From positions 37,293-101,292 of the forward strand of contig JAPJBO010000833.1 in assembly GCA_030068145.1 (NCBI GenBank): a stretch of DNA of 64,000 bases. The letters run 5' to 3'. The notes under the pieces were generated by a model that was not told where the DNA came from, ran no database searches, and was given only the letters and a program-made list of their open reading frames with translations. The DNA comes from Diplonema papillatum (taxonomy: Eukaryota; Euglenozoa; Diplonemea; Diplonemida; Diplonemidae). Positions 23,155 to 34,100 of the stretch are shown piece after piece. Position 1 is the stretch's first letter, and every line of letters starts with the position of its first letter. A program made the position numbers and the translations under genes.

Positions 23155-25234
23155 AGTGTGACGACTGTTCGCAAACCAGCGACAACGCAAACACGTCTCG
23201 ATTAACGCAACGATGCAACCAGACCTGCTTGAGTGCTTTTCAACGCGGACATTCCGAGCATCGGGCAGTAGTAAGGGTCGGAGCTGCATAAGTATTCCAG
23301 CGGACACGTACGTTGCATGTTCCATATCAAATCCGGCCGGAGCTAAGACGTGTTAGATCCACAATCTTAGAACGAAAAAAAAGGAAGAAAAACGATCAAG
23401 AACGAAAAAGGAGAGGAACCCACCTCGAATTTGCAAGTTCATGACCCGCAAAACGTTGCCGCGCCATCGCCACAGATATTCCTGCTACTAGCAACGAGCA
23501 GCACAAGCCGAACTACCCTCCGCGGAGTTCAGTACGTATCGTGAGACTCTCAACACCACTAATACACTAATAGAGCCCTGTCCTAGCATTCAGTTGTCAT
23601 CCGCACGACCCCACAGGGGGCAGCAATACTGGAATGTAGTTTGAAAAAAAGGCTGTGTCACGAGGATGAAACATGCGAGATAATAGGACGAGCACACACT
23701 GGTTGGCTGCCATCAAGGCTGGGTGCACCATTATAAACCTACCATTTCGCAAACCTTAACGCAATGCACTCGATGCAAGTAATTCACAGTAGACCAAAAG
23801 TCGAGTTCGTTCATTGAAAGAGTCCGCCTACTATGTACACGAGCAGAGAGGACACTGTGTTGAACACGCATTTCCAAGCACGTTCTTACCTTCCGCAGTG
23901 TCTGGACTTCCCCGTCGTGTAGTAGTAGTGTGCTGACCCAGTAAAATTAGAAGTCAGATATGTCAGCATCTCAATCGAGCCACAGAGTCTGCACCTGACA
24001 ACCGCTGCTAGACGATGTACCCCTCAAAATCGCGAAGAAAGGCAATAAAACAGTCAAAAATTCTCAAGCGAACTATAACTCTAAAAAATGAAGGATTCCC
24101 AGACGCACTGCGGCAGGATCAAAAAAGGAGGGACTCGAAGAAAGGAAAAAGAAGAGAAGAGTGACCGGTAGACACCTCTCTCTCTCTCTCTCTTGTCCGC
24201 CTGCAACGAATCTATGTTTTCTTCTGTGTTTCGACTACCGTGGTGCCAGCCAAGTGAAAATATGCCAGGCTTTCGTACCTTCTTTCCGTTTATGGTGATA
24301 CACCCATCCACAAACCACTTCCGTTGTATCTCTCCTATCTACCCTCGCCAACCTTGGAGTTTTGCATCTTGACAACGCGAGCGCCGTTTTAGTGTGTGTT
24401 AGTGTGGAGGTTTATTCCGAAGCAGGTCTCTAGCCCCCAAATCGATGGCCCCTGGGGTCGTCGATTAGAAACAGTCTAGAAACTACAGTATCTGTACTTT
24501 CTGGTCTTGGCGCACGAAACGAAGCTCAAGCGTAGCGACGAAGCAGAGCCTTGTTTCGGATGAACGCATCCCCCATTTGTGCCCCACCCCGCCTGCCAGA
24601 ACGCGCAAAAGAACGACTACCATGCGCTACCACGAAGCCTCGATCGCACCAGCCCTTAATTGTTAGCAATCAGAATGCCGCCAGTTACGAGCTCCAGAAT
24701 CTGTTCGAAACACCATTTCAGATGAGCTTTGGGTCGCTTCTTGTGCACAGTACGGTCGGGAGGGAGTAAGAGGAACCCCAGATCTATGCAGCCCACAAGG
24801 ATGTAAAATTGTTACCGTCGGTGATCAGAGTTTACGGGGGGGGGGGCCCGGCTGGGCTGGCTGCATACGTGCATGCGTATGCAGATTTGAAAATATGCAT
24901 ACGCATACGGCTGCATACGTATGCATATGTGGGGCTGTGTGAGGCCAGCCCGGCCTTCTGGCTGCTGCGTGACGGGCCTATGAGTGAAGACGGTGGAGTC
25001 CAGAGCCCCAGAAACTGGAGTTAAAGCTGGAGTTGAAAAAGCGGGTGTCACACGCTTTTTAGGTGTGACTCGCGCCCTCTTTGACTGCAGTTTCTGAGAC
25101 TGGACCTCACCGTGTAACAATGCAATGTACTGGTAAGTAGAAAGCAGGTCGATGAGGATGCGTGCCACGGTCAATGTCTGCCTCGCTTTTTCCCCGACGA
25201 CGTCGAACGCCAGCTCGAAGCACTGAACGAGCAT
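23101..25234 (-). CDS. Tentative minus-strand gene, four exons
   Basis: Minus-strand exons 25234-25111 (MLVQCFELAFDVVGEKARQT), 24334-24279 (EIQRKWFVDGCITINGKK), 23481-23424 (EYLWRWRGNVLRVMNLQIR) and 23342-23101 chain with agreeing phases (1, 0, 1) and acceptable donors (GTGAGG, GTACGA, GTGGGT). The last acceptor has a CTAAC branch-like site. The product is ~160 residues with no recognised family. Against it: the first exon lies between two TGCATACG-rich arrays, the second acceptor is poor, and the last exon overlaps the kinesin 3' exon by 54 bp antisense. A composite of chance frames is a real alternative. Confidence 0.3.
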
Positions 25235-25650
25235 GCTTCATGACGCACGACAGCCTACAACGGGCTGGCGGAAAAGGCCCGCACCACGTGGGCGGGCCTT
25301 TCCGCCAGCCCGTTGCTCAGCAGATCCTGAGACAACCAGCTTCGGCTGCCTCATCGGAGCGCGGCTCGTCGGCTTACGGGAGTGAACACACTGCCCGTGT
25401 ACCCCGGGTTGCGGCGGACATAGGTTCCGTCGACACTCACGAAACTCTGCTTTTAAGTATCCTTTTCGACTCCCCTTCGTCCTGGACGAAGGAGGTGCAT
25501 TGCCAGAGAAGTCACAGCCATATGCATAGCCGTATGCATACGCATGCATACGTATGCATAGCCGTATGCAGTGCCGTATGCGTATGCAGGTTTGGGCGCA
25601 TACGCGTATGCAGCCGTATGCAGCCATCATAGCCCTGGGGGGGGGGGGAC
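24834..25650. repeat. Pair of TGCATACG-rich arrays bounded by G tracts
   Basis: The left array is at about 24856-24930 and the right at about 25518-25622. Both are built from alternating TGCATACG and CGTATGCA and each is flanked by a run of ten or more G. They are partly inverted relative to one another (GGCTGCATAC at both outer edges), so this may be an 0.8-kb TIR element with subterminal repeats. Exact ends and a target duplication are not evident. Confidence 0.55.
25259..25314. repeat. 56-bp near-perfect palindrome
   Basis: The arm AACGGGCTGGCGGAAA, continuing to GGCCCGC, pairs with the 3' arm with a single-base bulge around a short CACGTG-containing loop. It would form a very stable GC-rich hairpin in DNA or RNA. 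It lies between the two TGCATACG arrays. Confidence 0.85.
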
Positions 25651-26462
25651 GACGAGATTCTGCCCAAAAGCTTAACTACGAGTTTCCCCTCTCAAGATTT
25701 TTGGCCGGTTCCCTGGGGTCAGGGGCTCGGGGAATATGAGGTCCTGAACGCTGTATAAAGCTCTTTTAAGGGGGTCTGAGTGAATAAAAACGAAAAAAAA
25801 AAGGAAATAGAAAGAACGAGACCATCAAAGTGCAACCTTTCGGCTTTGTTAGCTTTTGTTTCGTCGTGGGCTCTAGCGTTGGTAAACTGGCCTTTTTATT
25901 TCCCGCTCGGCATGTCCCGCACCGTGTCACGTATGGGCAGCTCTGTCCCAAGAACACGCGGTCGCTGTGTAGAAAGGCTCGGTTCAGGATTGAGTCATCG
26001 TTCTGATAACAGTATCGGGAAGGAAGTATTCCCGCTGGGGGATGTGTGCCGCCGTCCTCGTTTCTGTAAGCCGGTCCATCCCTCCCATAAACCGTGGCCA
26101 ACTGTGGAGCGGCAGGAAATTCCAGGCAGTACGTCGGCTTCGACGCTCCCAACGTAATAGATACGGATCGGGACGACAGTCGACGAGCTGCAAGCTCAGC
26201 GCAACCTCGCGGCGACGAGCCTGTGGAGGCTTGCCTCCACACACCGGGTGTCAGCGAGTGTCAGCGAACACGACGACAGTCGTGTGCGAGCCAGCATCGA
26301 AGTGTGGTTTGCTGGGGCGTTCTGGCAGGCGTGAGCATGTCTTATGTACACACGTCGCCTTTCTCGTTACGCTGCATGGCTTTGTTCCAGCGGTCTCTCG
26401 CGTGGAAGAGCCTCTGAATTTGTTGTCGACGTCTTTTCTGCCCCCCTCCGTCTGGTTGCAAA
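25651..26462. other. Intergenic
   Basis: No supported gene. Confidence 0.4.
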
Positions 26463-26591
26463 ATGCGGGAGAATCCCGGCATCGCAGATCCCCGCCGCGT
26501 GCTGCAGCAGTACGGGGTAGCGAGGAGGCTCATTGTGCGGGTGGACCGTCGCAGCACGACAGACAAAGCGGGCGTCGCCAGGCCCGAGTGA
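26463..26591 (+). CDS. Possible 42-residue small ORF
   Basis: The ATG at 26463 opens MRENPGIADPRRVLQQYGVA and ends ...VARPE at a TGA. No acceptor lies between the upstream in-frame stop (26415) and the ATG, so if real it is a complete small protein. The residue mix is protein-like and basic. No family recognised; chance is possible. Confidence 0.2.
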   Translation: MRENPGIADPRRVLQQYGVARRLIVRVDRRSTTDKAGVARPE

Positions 26592-26967
26592 GAAGCATTT
26601 GAAGGCCTCCAATGGGTAAAGAAGCAGCCGACGATGGACGCCACGGAGCTGGGTGCCGCCGGCGTTCACTGTCGCCGACGTGGATTGTAACTGTGTGTAG
26701 GCCGCGGAGTCTCAAGCTAGCTTGCACACCAGAAAGACAGGCGCTTCCTTTTGATCGTGCGTGTCGGTTGATCCTGTTCGTTTTCCTCGTGCTTTTTATT
26801 AGGTACTCTTTTTCGATTAGTCAACAAAACACGTTGCCCGTCCCACATTTTCAAGGTAGGACAACCAGAGTGCAAGAATTGAAAGGCAAGACAGGAGAGC
26901 CAAGAGGAACCGAGGCAAGAAATAGGAAAAGCCGCGGGAGGGCGGTGGTCGGTGTTGCTTTAGCACG

Positions 26968-28488
26968 ATGGTGCTCCGAATAGTGCGGCGCGTACTCCCC
27001 GTCGTGAACAGGGTGTCGATTAGGGCATGCTCGACATCCGCCGGCGCCCCGGTACTGTTGTACAGTGAAGGTTTTGGAAGTGCGGAGATGCCGTCTGAAT
27101 ACATGCAGGAGGAAACTCCTGCGTTCGACTACGAAACGAACTACCGGTTGAAGGGAGGCAACGTCGGTTTGGCGCCCGTCGCTTTCCCAGCTCTCGCAGC
27201 CGGGAAAGGGGTCGGCATCACCGGTGCCGCTGTGGATGGCCACCCGACCATTCCCCTCGTCTACGTGCAAGAGGCACCCGAAAAGCCGGTCGTACCATCG
27301 TTCTTCAAGTTCGACGCGAAGGACCAGGACATGGAACAGCTCTTCGTCCCCACGACCCGCTTTGCTGTCGGCCACAAAGTTATCGCCGTCGGCGTCAACG
27401 AGCAGGGCGAGCAATGCGTCTCCCCGGGAATAATTACGTCGGTACGTCCCTTTCATCTGTTTCACCTAGGGTCCCTGTACCCACATCTACGAAGAAGACG
27501 ACAAAGCCCTGCTCTACGGAAGCACGGATACACTGATGTTGAGTTAAGAAACTAAGAAACCACGCGGGGCTCGCACAAATGCCTGCTTTTGAGCAAAAAG
27601 GCTCGGGTTGCAGAAACAAGAGCCTGAGAAGGTCTTCGGGACTCGCAAAGGGTGGTCCCATACCACCCTTCTATCTCGTTTGCCGCACCAGAACTCGGGA
27701 TAGGGACAGGAGAGCAATGGTGTGCGGATCGGCACCTAAATTACCTTCCTTCGTACGATACCAGATGGCAGACCGACAGGGACCAGAGGGTCCTTCCTCC
27801 CGTGAAAGTGTCGCCTTTTCCTTCACGAGCTCTGTACATGCGAAAAAGAGCTTGAGAAGATTTGGGTGTCGTTCCAGCGTCGTTCATACTCATTTAATCG
27901 GCATCCCTTCATTTGCGAACGAGAAATAAGAAACAGGAGACGGCGGAAGAAGATTCGTTCACTGTTGACTCGCACGCCCTAGGACCCGGCTCGTTCATCG
28001 TCGACATGGAGACGCCCGAACGGGTTTGTGGGATCGTCTTGAGTGACAATTCGATCATGAGTGCGAAGGTATGTGCCGACAACAGGCATTTTCGTGCAAG
28101 ACTTCAACTGGATTTAGTCGCGAGTGAACACTACGACTTTGCTTCGCGGTTTGGGCCTCACGGCCGGTTCTCTTCACCGATAGAATACAGCGAACAAAGG
28201 TGGACTGGATGGAAGCTCGATTAAGCTCGTTGCATTTGTCTTAGAGCTTAGAGCCAAGTGAGTACAACATCGCACCATCAACAGGACCCGTTGTTCAGCA
28301 TCAACTGGGTATCGCACGTGCTTCCGACCCTCGCTCCAGAAGGATCCATCCCGACGCCCATTTTGCAGTACGTTCATGACGTAAAGCGAGTTGTTGTCAG
28401 AAACGCGAAGCACATCCCGTCCATGGACTTGTGCAAGAAAATATTCTTGCGAAACTCCATCGACGACTTCAAGTACTACATGCTCTAG
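26968..28488 (+). CDS. Unknown protein with mitochondrial-type N-terminus, three exons
   Basis: Exons 26968-27441, 27937-28068 and 28285-28488 join in phase 0 both times (donors GTACGT and GTATGT; CAG acceptors), giving 269 residues. The start MVLRIVRRVLPVVNRVSIRA is an Arg-rich amphipathic helix without acidic residues followed by CSTSAG, typical of a mitochondrial presequence. The body is mixed alpha/beta with no membrane helix, CxxC or nucleotide-binding motif; the C-terminus reads NSIDDFKYYML. I do not recognise the family. A matrix protein or a lineage-specific mitochondrial complex subunit is inference. Confidence 0.75.
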
Positions 28489-28997
28489 TAGTAGTCGGCT
28501 CCAGCAGCAGAGGAGGGGTGGCTGCGTTTGCGTCGTCCCATATTTTTGTCCTCGTTTCTTTCTTCCCAGTCCCCTTCTCTCTCTCGTACCCAGAACGCCA
28601 GTTCGAATTCGAGCACCTGGGTGCTGCGTGCCATCATTCGAGCTCTTAAACCTCCGTGCACGTACATCAATGGTTCCTCAGGCGTTCTCCCGGGTCCAAG
28701 AGAAGAGGATAAGGTGAAGACAGAGGTCCCACGCAAGCAAGAAGTACTCAATCACTCAGAACCTAGCAGGGCTGGTCGGCTCCGCTGGGCGGAAACCAGG
28801 ATTCACAGGCGTGAGGTTGTCGGTAATACACAAGGTGCAAAACCCCACTACCCGACCGGTCTACCCAAGGAATCAGCCAACTGAAACAGTGCGGGAGTGC
28901 CACTCCAGCATTGAGAGTGAGGCCGATCGCACAAACGACTGCAAAAGCACTCCCGCAATCCGGAGTGGGAGTCCGGGTTGTATGCAAGACACGCGCC
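28489..28997. other. Intergenic
   Basis: No supported gene. Confidence 0.4.
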
Positions 28998-29891
28998 ATT
29001 TTTCGAGACTGGAGGTCCTATGAACATGCAATGTGAATAGCCTCTATTCGAGCCAACCCGGCTTTTCTTGCAACAATTATGAAACCGTATTGTTTTTGAA
29101 CTGGATAATAGTTCAGACTAAGCTTTTTTCCCTTCTGGGAAAATGCACGGGGGTGGCAGAGTGAGCGGGCGCCGGCCTTCAGGCCGGTCGGCCCGGGTTC
29201 GAACCCCGCCCCTCACACTTTTCCGGTCGAAGATGGTTTTCGAGGTTTGTTGGGTTTCGGGGTCTTATGTGCCCGAAATTTGCGTTTTTGGCGGAGTTTC
29301 TCAGTATCTCGCGGTATTTGGTCACCCCGGGAAACGGAGTTGGGCGGCCGAGCTTGCCATCACAGGCCAAACTGCTACGAGAACCGAACTTTGCTTAGCT
29401 TCACGCGAACTTTGCTTCGTCCGAACTCAGCTGCGCCCGAACTTTGCTTCACCAGAACTTAGCTGCGCCCGAACTTAGCATCACTCGAACTTATTATCGT
29501 CTGAACTTAGCTGCGCCCGAACTCTGCTTCGCCGGGGGGCGGCGGGCGGGTCCGGGGGGGCGCAAACCCGCCAAACTTTTCCCGTACTCGGTGGGTCCGG
29601 GGGGGGTGTCCCCCCCCGGGCACGAGCACCGACCTTGGCTTCACCGGACTTTACCACCCTGGCCGAACTTCGCTCGTGCCGGAACTTTTTTTTAGTACCA
29701 GCGCAGCCTGAGCGCTTAGCACCAGAACTTAGCAACGCCCGAACTTAGCAACGCCCGAACTTAGCATCACTCGAACTTAGCTTCACCAGCATTGCCCGAA
29801 CTTAGCTTAGCCCGAACTTTACTGTTCCCCGAACTTTAACTGCTGCCTCCAGTCTCGCCACGCGCCGGCCTTAGCCGAGCGCACGTACTTC
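28998..29891. mobile_element. Element with tRNA-like module, copy 1
   Basis: A second copy lies at 60278-61025. Both start ATTTTTCGAGACTGGAGG and end GAGCGCACGTACTTC. Just inside the ends, GAGACTGGAGG and its reverse complement CCTCCAGTCTC form short inverted repeats. The interior holds a tRNA-like Pol III module (29148-29218), a unique segment of about 150 bp, and two degenerate arrays of CCCGAACTTAGC (29385-29530 and 29715-29835). There is no coding capacity. It could be a SINE or a TIR element that captured a tRNA-like unit. Confidence 0.75.
29148..29218 (+). other. tRNA-like Pol III unit with A box, B box and T tract
   Basis: An A-box-like TGGCAGAGTGAGCGGG (29154-29169) and a consensus B box GGTTCGAACC (29196-29205) have tRNA spacing, and TTTT follows at 29219-29222. 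The T arm is almost complete. Acceptor and D stems pair poorly. Where an anticodon arm should be there is the GC-rich hairpin CCGGCC-TTCA-GGCCGG with a four-base loop, so a working tRNA is unlikely. Confidence 0.6.
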
Positions 29892-31169
29892 TTTGTGGTC
29901 AGGTAGCACCGCTGCCAACGTTACTTCTGGCCGTAACCAGTGCATACACCAAGGAGGCGATAGCTGTTTTTACAAAAATGAACAAAAGAAAACGGCCTTG
30001 CATGCATGCTAACAACCGTGAGGGTGGGTCCGGTTTGGCTCTCGGGTTGCCATGCTGTACGGGGGAGAGGAACTGGCGACCAGCATGAAGTTGGATGATA
30101 TGATTTGATGAGATTCATCACCGCGAATCCTTCACTCCCAACAGCCTGGAGTTTTCCTGAGAGGTTGTGCTGGAGAAGCATGTTGCATTGAAAATAATCA
30201 GCGCGTTTTCCGTTCTAGCCAGGTGGTGCGGAATGGGGGTCCTGGCAACTGTACAATGCCAATGGTCACCATCCTGGAGGTACCGGACACGAGCCGCCCC
30301 GTTCCTATGAGATTGCTGCCGAAGAAGTGAGGCTGGTTTTCGAATTTTGTCTGCAGCACTGAGCGATAAGTGTACCCTGGTTCACCAGCCTTCCGTTCGC
30401 TTAAGAAGGTTTGGGTGTTTTTTAGCTGACCCCCTGTCGCCTCCCCGTGAATTAGAATATGGGCACACACCTGAAACTCTCACGCGGCGCAAGCTGGCGC
30501 ATGAATGCGCTCCAGAGCTGCTCGCAGTTAGATGGTGTTCGTCTCCTCTTTATTGTTTCTGTCCCGTGCTTTCTTCTTCCTTTTTCTTTTCTCTCTTCCT
30601 CCCCGACTTCAAACCTTCATAAATCTTTGTCCGCACGTGGAGAGCAACACGCTTGCTGCTTGGTTTTTTGTTCGAAAACGCTTTCATTGCAGCGAAGTCC
30701 CAAGTTGGGCCTTTTTCACTTACGTAGCACTTACGCAAGCCCCATGTTGGTGATGGTCTTTGAAGGAAGAGGTGCAATTCTGTCCAGCAGAGGCAATACG
30801 TCTGCATGGTTCTCAGGTCGCCTTGATTGTAAGTGGAGAGAAGCAGGATTTGTCCATTCTTCGCTTCTTGTCACACACCACACGATGGCCACCAGATGCC
30901 CAGCACACCACACGATCAGTTCTTGGTCAAATACAATTCGCCCGCACTATACGCGGCACCGCACCTGTCGACCGGCTGACTCTACTCGGTATCAGGCTGA
31001 CCGGTCAGCCTGATACAGATTCTCTCATCTCTGTTTCTCCTTTGCTCACAAACGAGTTCGAGAGTGGCACATTTCAGAGTTCTAGTACTGTGCCGCAGTA
31101 TTTGTGTGCCACCGCCAATCAAACAGGGGGGAAGGGACGGAAGGGAGACAACACAAAGAGTTCGCGACG
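29892..31169. other. Intergenic upstream of the permease gene
   Basis: No gene supported. Contains the perfect palindrome listed separately. Confidence 0.4.
30989..31016. repeat. 28-bp perfect palindrome
   Basis: GTATCAGGCTGACC followed directly by its exact reverse complement, with no spacer. It is 153 bp before the permease ATG. Confidence 0.9.
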
Positions 31170-34100
31170 ATGAAGCAGGCAAAAGACCGAAACGCGGTGG
31201 GCGTGCTGGAACCGATCCGGATGTTCTTCTCTGCGTCTGAGGTGAGCGCTCGAATTATAAGCGCGGAGCTGACGAGAAGGCAGCAGACGTACGTCGTCGG
31301 CCTGTTGGCAGTGGTAGTGGTTGTCTTCATTGTCTCAACGCTGCTGGGCGGGATTGCAAAGGGACCGATAATCTTCATGCAGCTCGCGGAAGAACAAACT
31401 GGGGAAATGGACATGCTTTTCATCAAGTCGAACCTTGAGTCTGGAGAGGTACCTTTCCTCAACTTCACGGACATGGACGAAAGGACGAGAAATGCTGGGC
31501 TCGATATGCTGAAAGGCATGATTCCCCGTTGGTATGTGACCGGGTCAGCACGCAAGAAGTGGCCGGCAGACGACAATGAAAGGGCAGCCTCAGCGGATGT
31601 GACAATCATGATCGCCGACACGAATCGAGAAGAGAAAATCAGTTTCGGCAGGTTATGGGATCTGCGTCCGCTTGGCGAGGGCGAATGCCACGTCAAAGAC
31701 TCCATATTGCGCGAGTTGAACCTGCGCGCTAACGCAGGCGAGCACATTATCATCGATATTGACGTGCAGGCGCTTCTGGATCAAGCAAATCTCGACGAAG
31801 ACGAAATCATCTCATTAGTACTGAATGGCTCCAACAACTCATTGGACTTCACGCAGGGGTTGCTTGACTTCACGGGGTTGTCAGACAACGATGAAGTGGC
31901 GGTGAACGTATCTGCTCTGGCAGGTAGCTTGGAAACCCTCTTCGGCTTCGGAATCGACCCGATCGCCCCGGACAACCAAATGCAGACCATTACCATAGGC
32001 GAATTGCGGGACGTCTTCCCGAACGCTTCGTTTCTTACGAACGGAACAGACACCTCGCTTACAATAGCAGACCTTCTCAACACGACGGATCTGTTGCTGG
32101 ATATGTCTGTGGCAGGGTCTATTTCGTCCCCAGGCGGAAAGTATCCGTCGGCGGTCGGTAATGCAATCGTCATCGATTCGGTGTTTCTCCTTCGGACAGC
32201 ATTTGAGCAACTGTGCTACACGCGACAGCGCCAGTTGCTCGGCAATTTCGGCCTGCAGCTTCCTGAACTGGCTGAAGTTGTTGACAGCTTTGACCTGAAT
32301 ACGGTTGCTCTGACCGTCGTCGGTGCGTTCAACGATCGAAAAACAATTTATACAAGCCCGAAGCCGACGCTTGACCGCCTAGTCGTTGAGCACTCAGATG
32401 CCATCATGCTTGAGTTGGATGAGCGCTTCAACGCAACCATCACTTACCCTGTCGCTTTGGTTATGGAAGGCTTTTACTTCCTCAGGCTTTTGCTCGATCA
32501 GATTTTCAATGCAGTGGTAGTCACAATCACGGTGCTTGGTTGTATTCTCATTTACTCGCTGCTCTTGGCCGACGTTGAGCAGAAGACGTATGAACACGGT
32601 ATGCTGCGCGCCTTGGGGTTCCGCAAGATCAGCTTAATCAACCTCATGACGATGCAGGCTCTGTCCTTTGCGGTTCCGGGCGTCTGTATTGCGATGATAC
32701 TTGCTTTCTCAGCGAACATCGTCCTCGAGGAAGCAATATCCTCCTTTTCCGGGTTCTCTCCCGAGTACTTGGACTGGCACGTGACCGCTATCGTCGTTCC
32801 GATTGTCATCGGGATCTGCATTCCGCTCCTGGCGAATGTAATTCCGATTCGAAGAGCTATGGGCCACTCCTTGCGCGACGCTCTCGATATCTCGCATCAA
32901 GAATCAGCGGAGACAAGCGTGTCTGTCCGGAAGCTTGAAAGCCTAGGCCTCGAGCTCTGGCAGACCCTCCTCGCAATTTTCATGGTGGTAGCCGGGTTTA
33001 TTGTGTACTACATGATGCCTTACAGTTTCATCTTCAACGACTTGCCCCTCTTCTTCCTGCTCTTGCTGATCATCCTGATGGCGATGTTGTTCGGCCTTTG
33101 CATGGTATCCGCGTCCTTACAATCCGTCCTTGAAACTGCAGTGTTGAGCTGCCTGTTGTGGGGTAAAGATCGCGTGCTCCGTTCGCTCATATCGAAAAAT
33201 TTGGCCGGACACCGCAGTCGGTCGTCGAGAACGTACATGATGTTCACCATTTCTACGGCATCCATCATTTTCGGGGGCGTTGTCTTCACGCTCCAAGCCA
33301 ACTCCATCATCTCCAACATTGAGGTTCTTGCCGGCGCTGACGTGCAGGCTTACGCGCTGGGTTTCTACCCCCTGAACAAAACCGACATCGATGACTTCAT
33401 GCGCGAAGAAAAGCTCCGACCGTCGACCCCTCTAGTAGACTGGACGTACACAACGTACGGTCTCAATGAATACGAGCAATTTGACCGGTGTGTCTTCCAT
33501 CTTCTCCACTCAGTTACCCGATCACAATCTTAGGACAGAGCCGCAACATGGGTCAGAGAAGGTACGAGTTCGGTGCATGGAAGCTCCATACGCTTAACAT
33601 GTGCGTGAGAAGTGCGCAATCCGCAGCCTTTCCCCGAATCGGAGGCGTCTGGGGACACTCAGGCGGTGCACACGGATCAAGAGTACCTAGTGCGGTGGGC
33701 TTCCTGCAAGCCACACAGAAGATGCAGATTAACGAATGGTTCAAGACTTGTTCGCTACAAGTGGGCAAAAGAGGTTTAAAAGGGGCTCGAATGATGATAG
33801 AGGGAGGGAGACGGTACTGTGTGACCAGCAGAATACGAAGCAAAGATTCCTGTGGACCGGAAGCCGACCTCATGCGAGTTTACAGAGGACGAATTCTGAG
33901 TATACAGCACAGCGCGAGTGCCTGAGAACAGAATAGAATAGAAAGCGCGTAGTGCCTCCAAAAGCTTCCAGAGAATCAACCACCTCTGGGTGTGCGAGTC
34001 AAAGTACGCAACAATACACGCTCGCACACAGGACGGTAGCTTCGAACCTTCTCTTTTTCCCTAGAGTGAGGCAGGTCCCAACTGGCGTTGAAAGAAATTT

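Noticed and set aside
23890..23935. Extra minus-strand exon reading TLLLHDGEVQTLRK
   Set aside because: Its phase does not fit between the neighbouring candidate exons.
24181..24195. CRISPR-like or other regular spaced array near the TC run and the TGCATACG arrays
   Set aside because: Only a dinucleotide run and irregular short repeats; no constant repeat with unique spacers, and the DNA is eukaryotic.
29148..29218. A genuine tRNA, possibly with a UCA anticodon (CTTCAGG loop)
   Set aside because: Acceptor, D and anticodon stems do not pair and the loop is really a four-base hairpin loop; only the Pol III boxes look intact.
33488..34064. Frames inside the first permease intron
   Set aside because: Removed by a phase-consistent splice (33487 to 34065) that restores continuous sequence; no motifs of their own.
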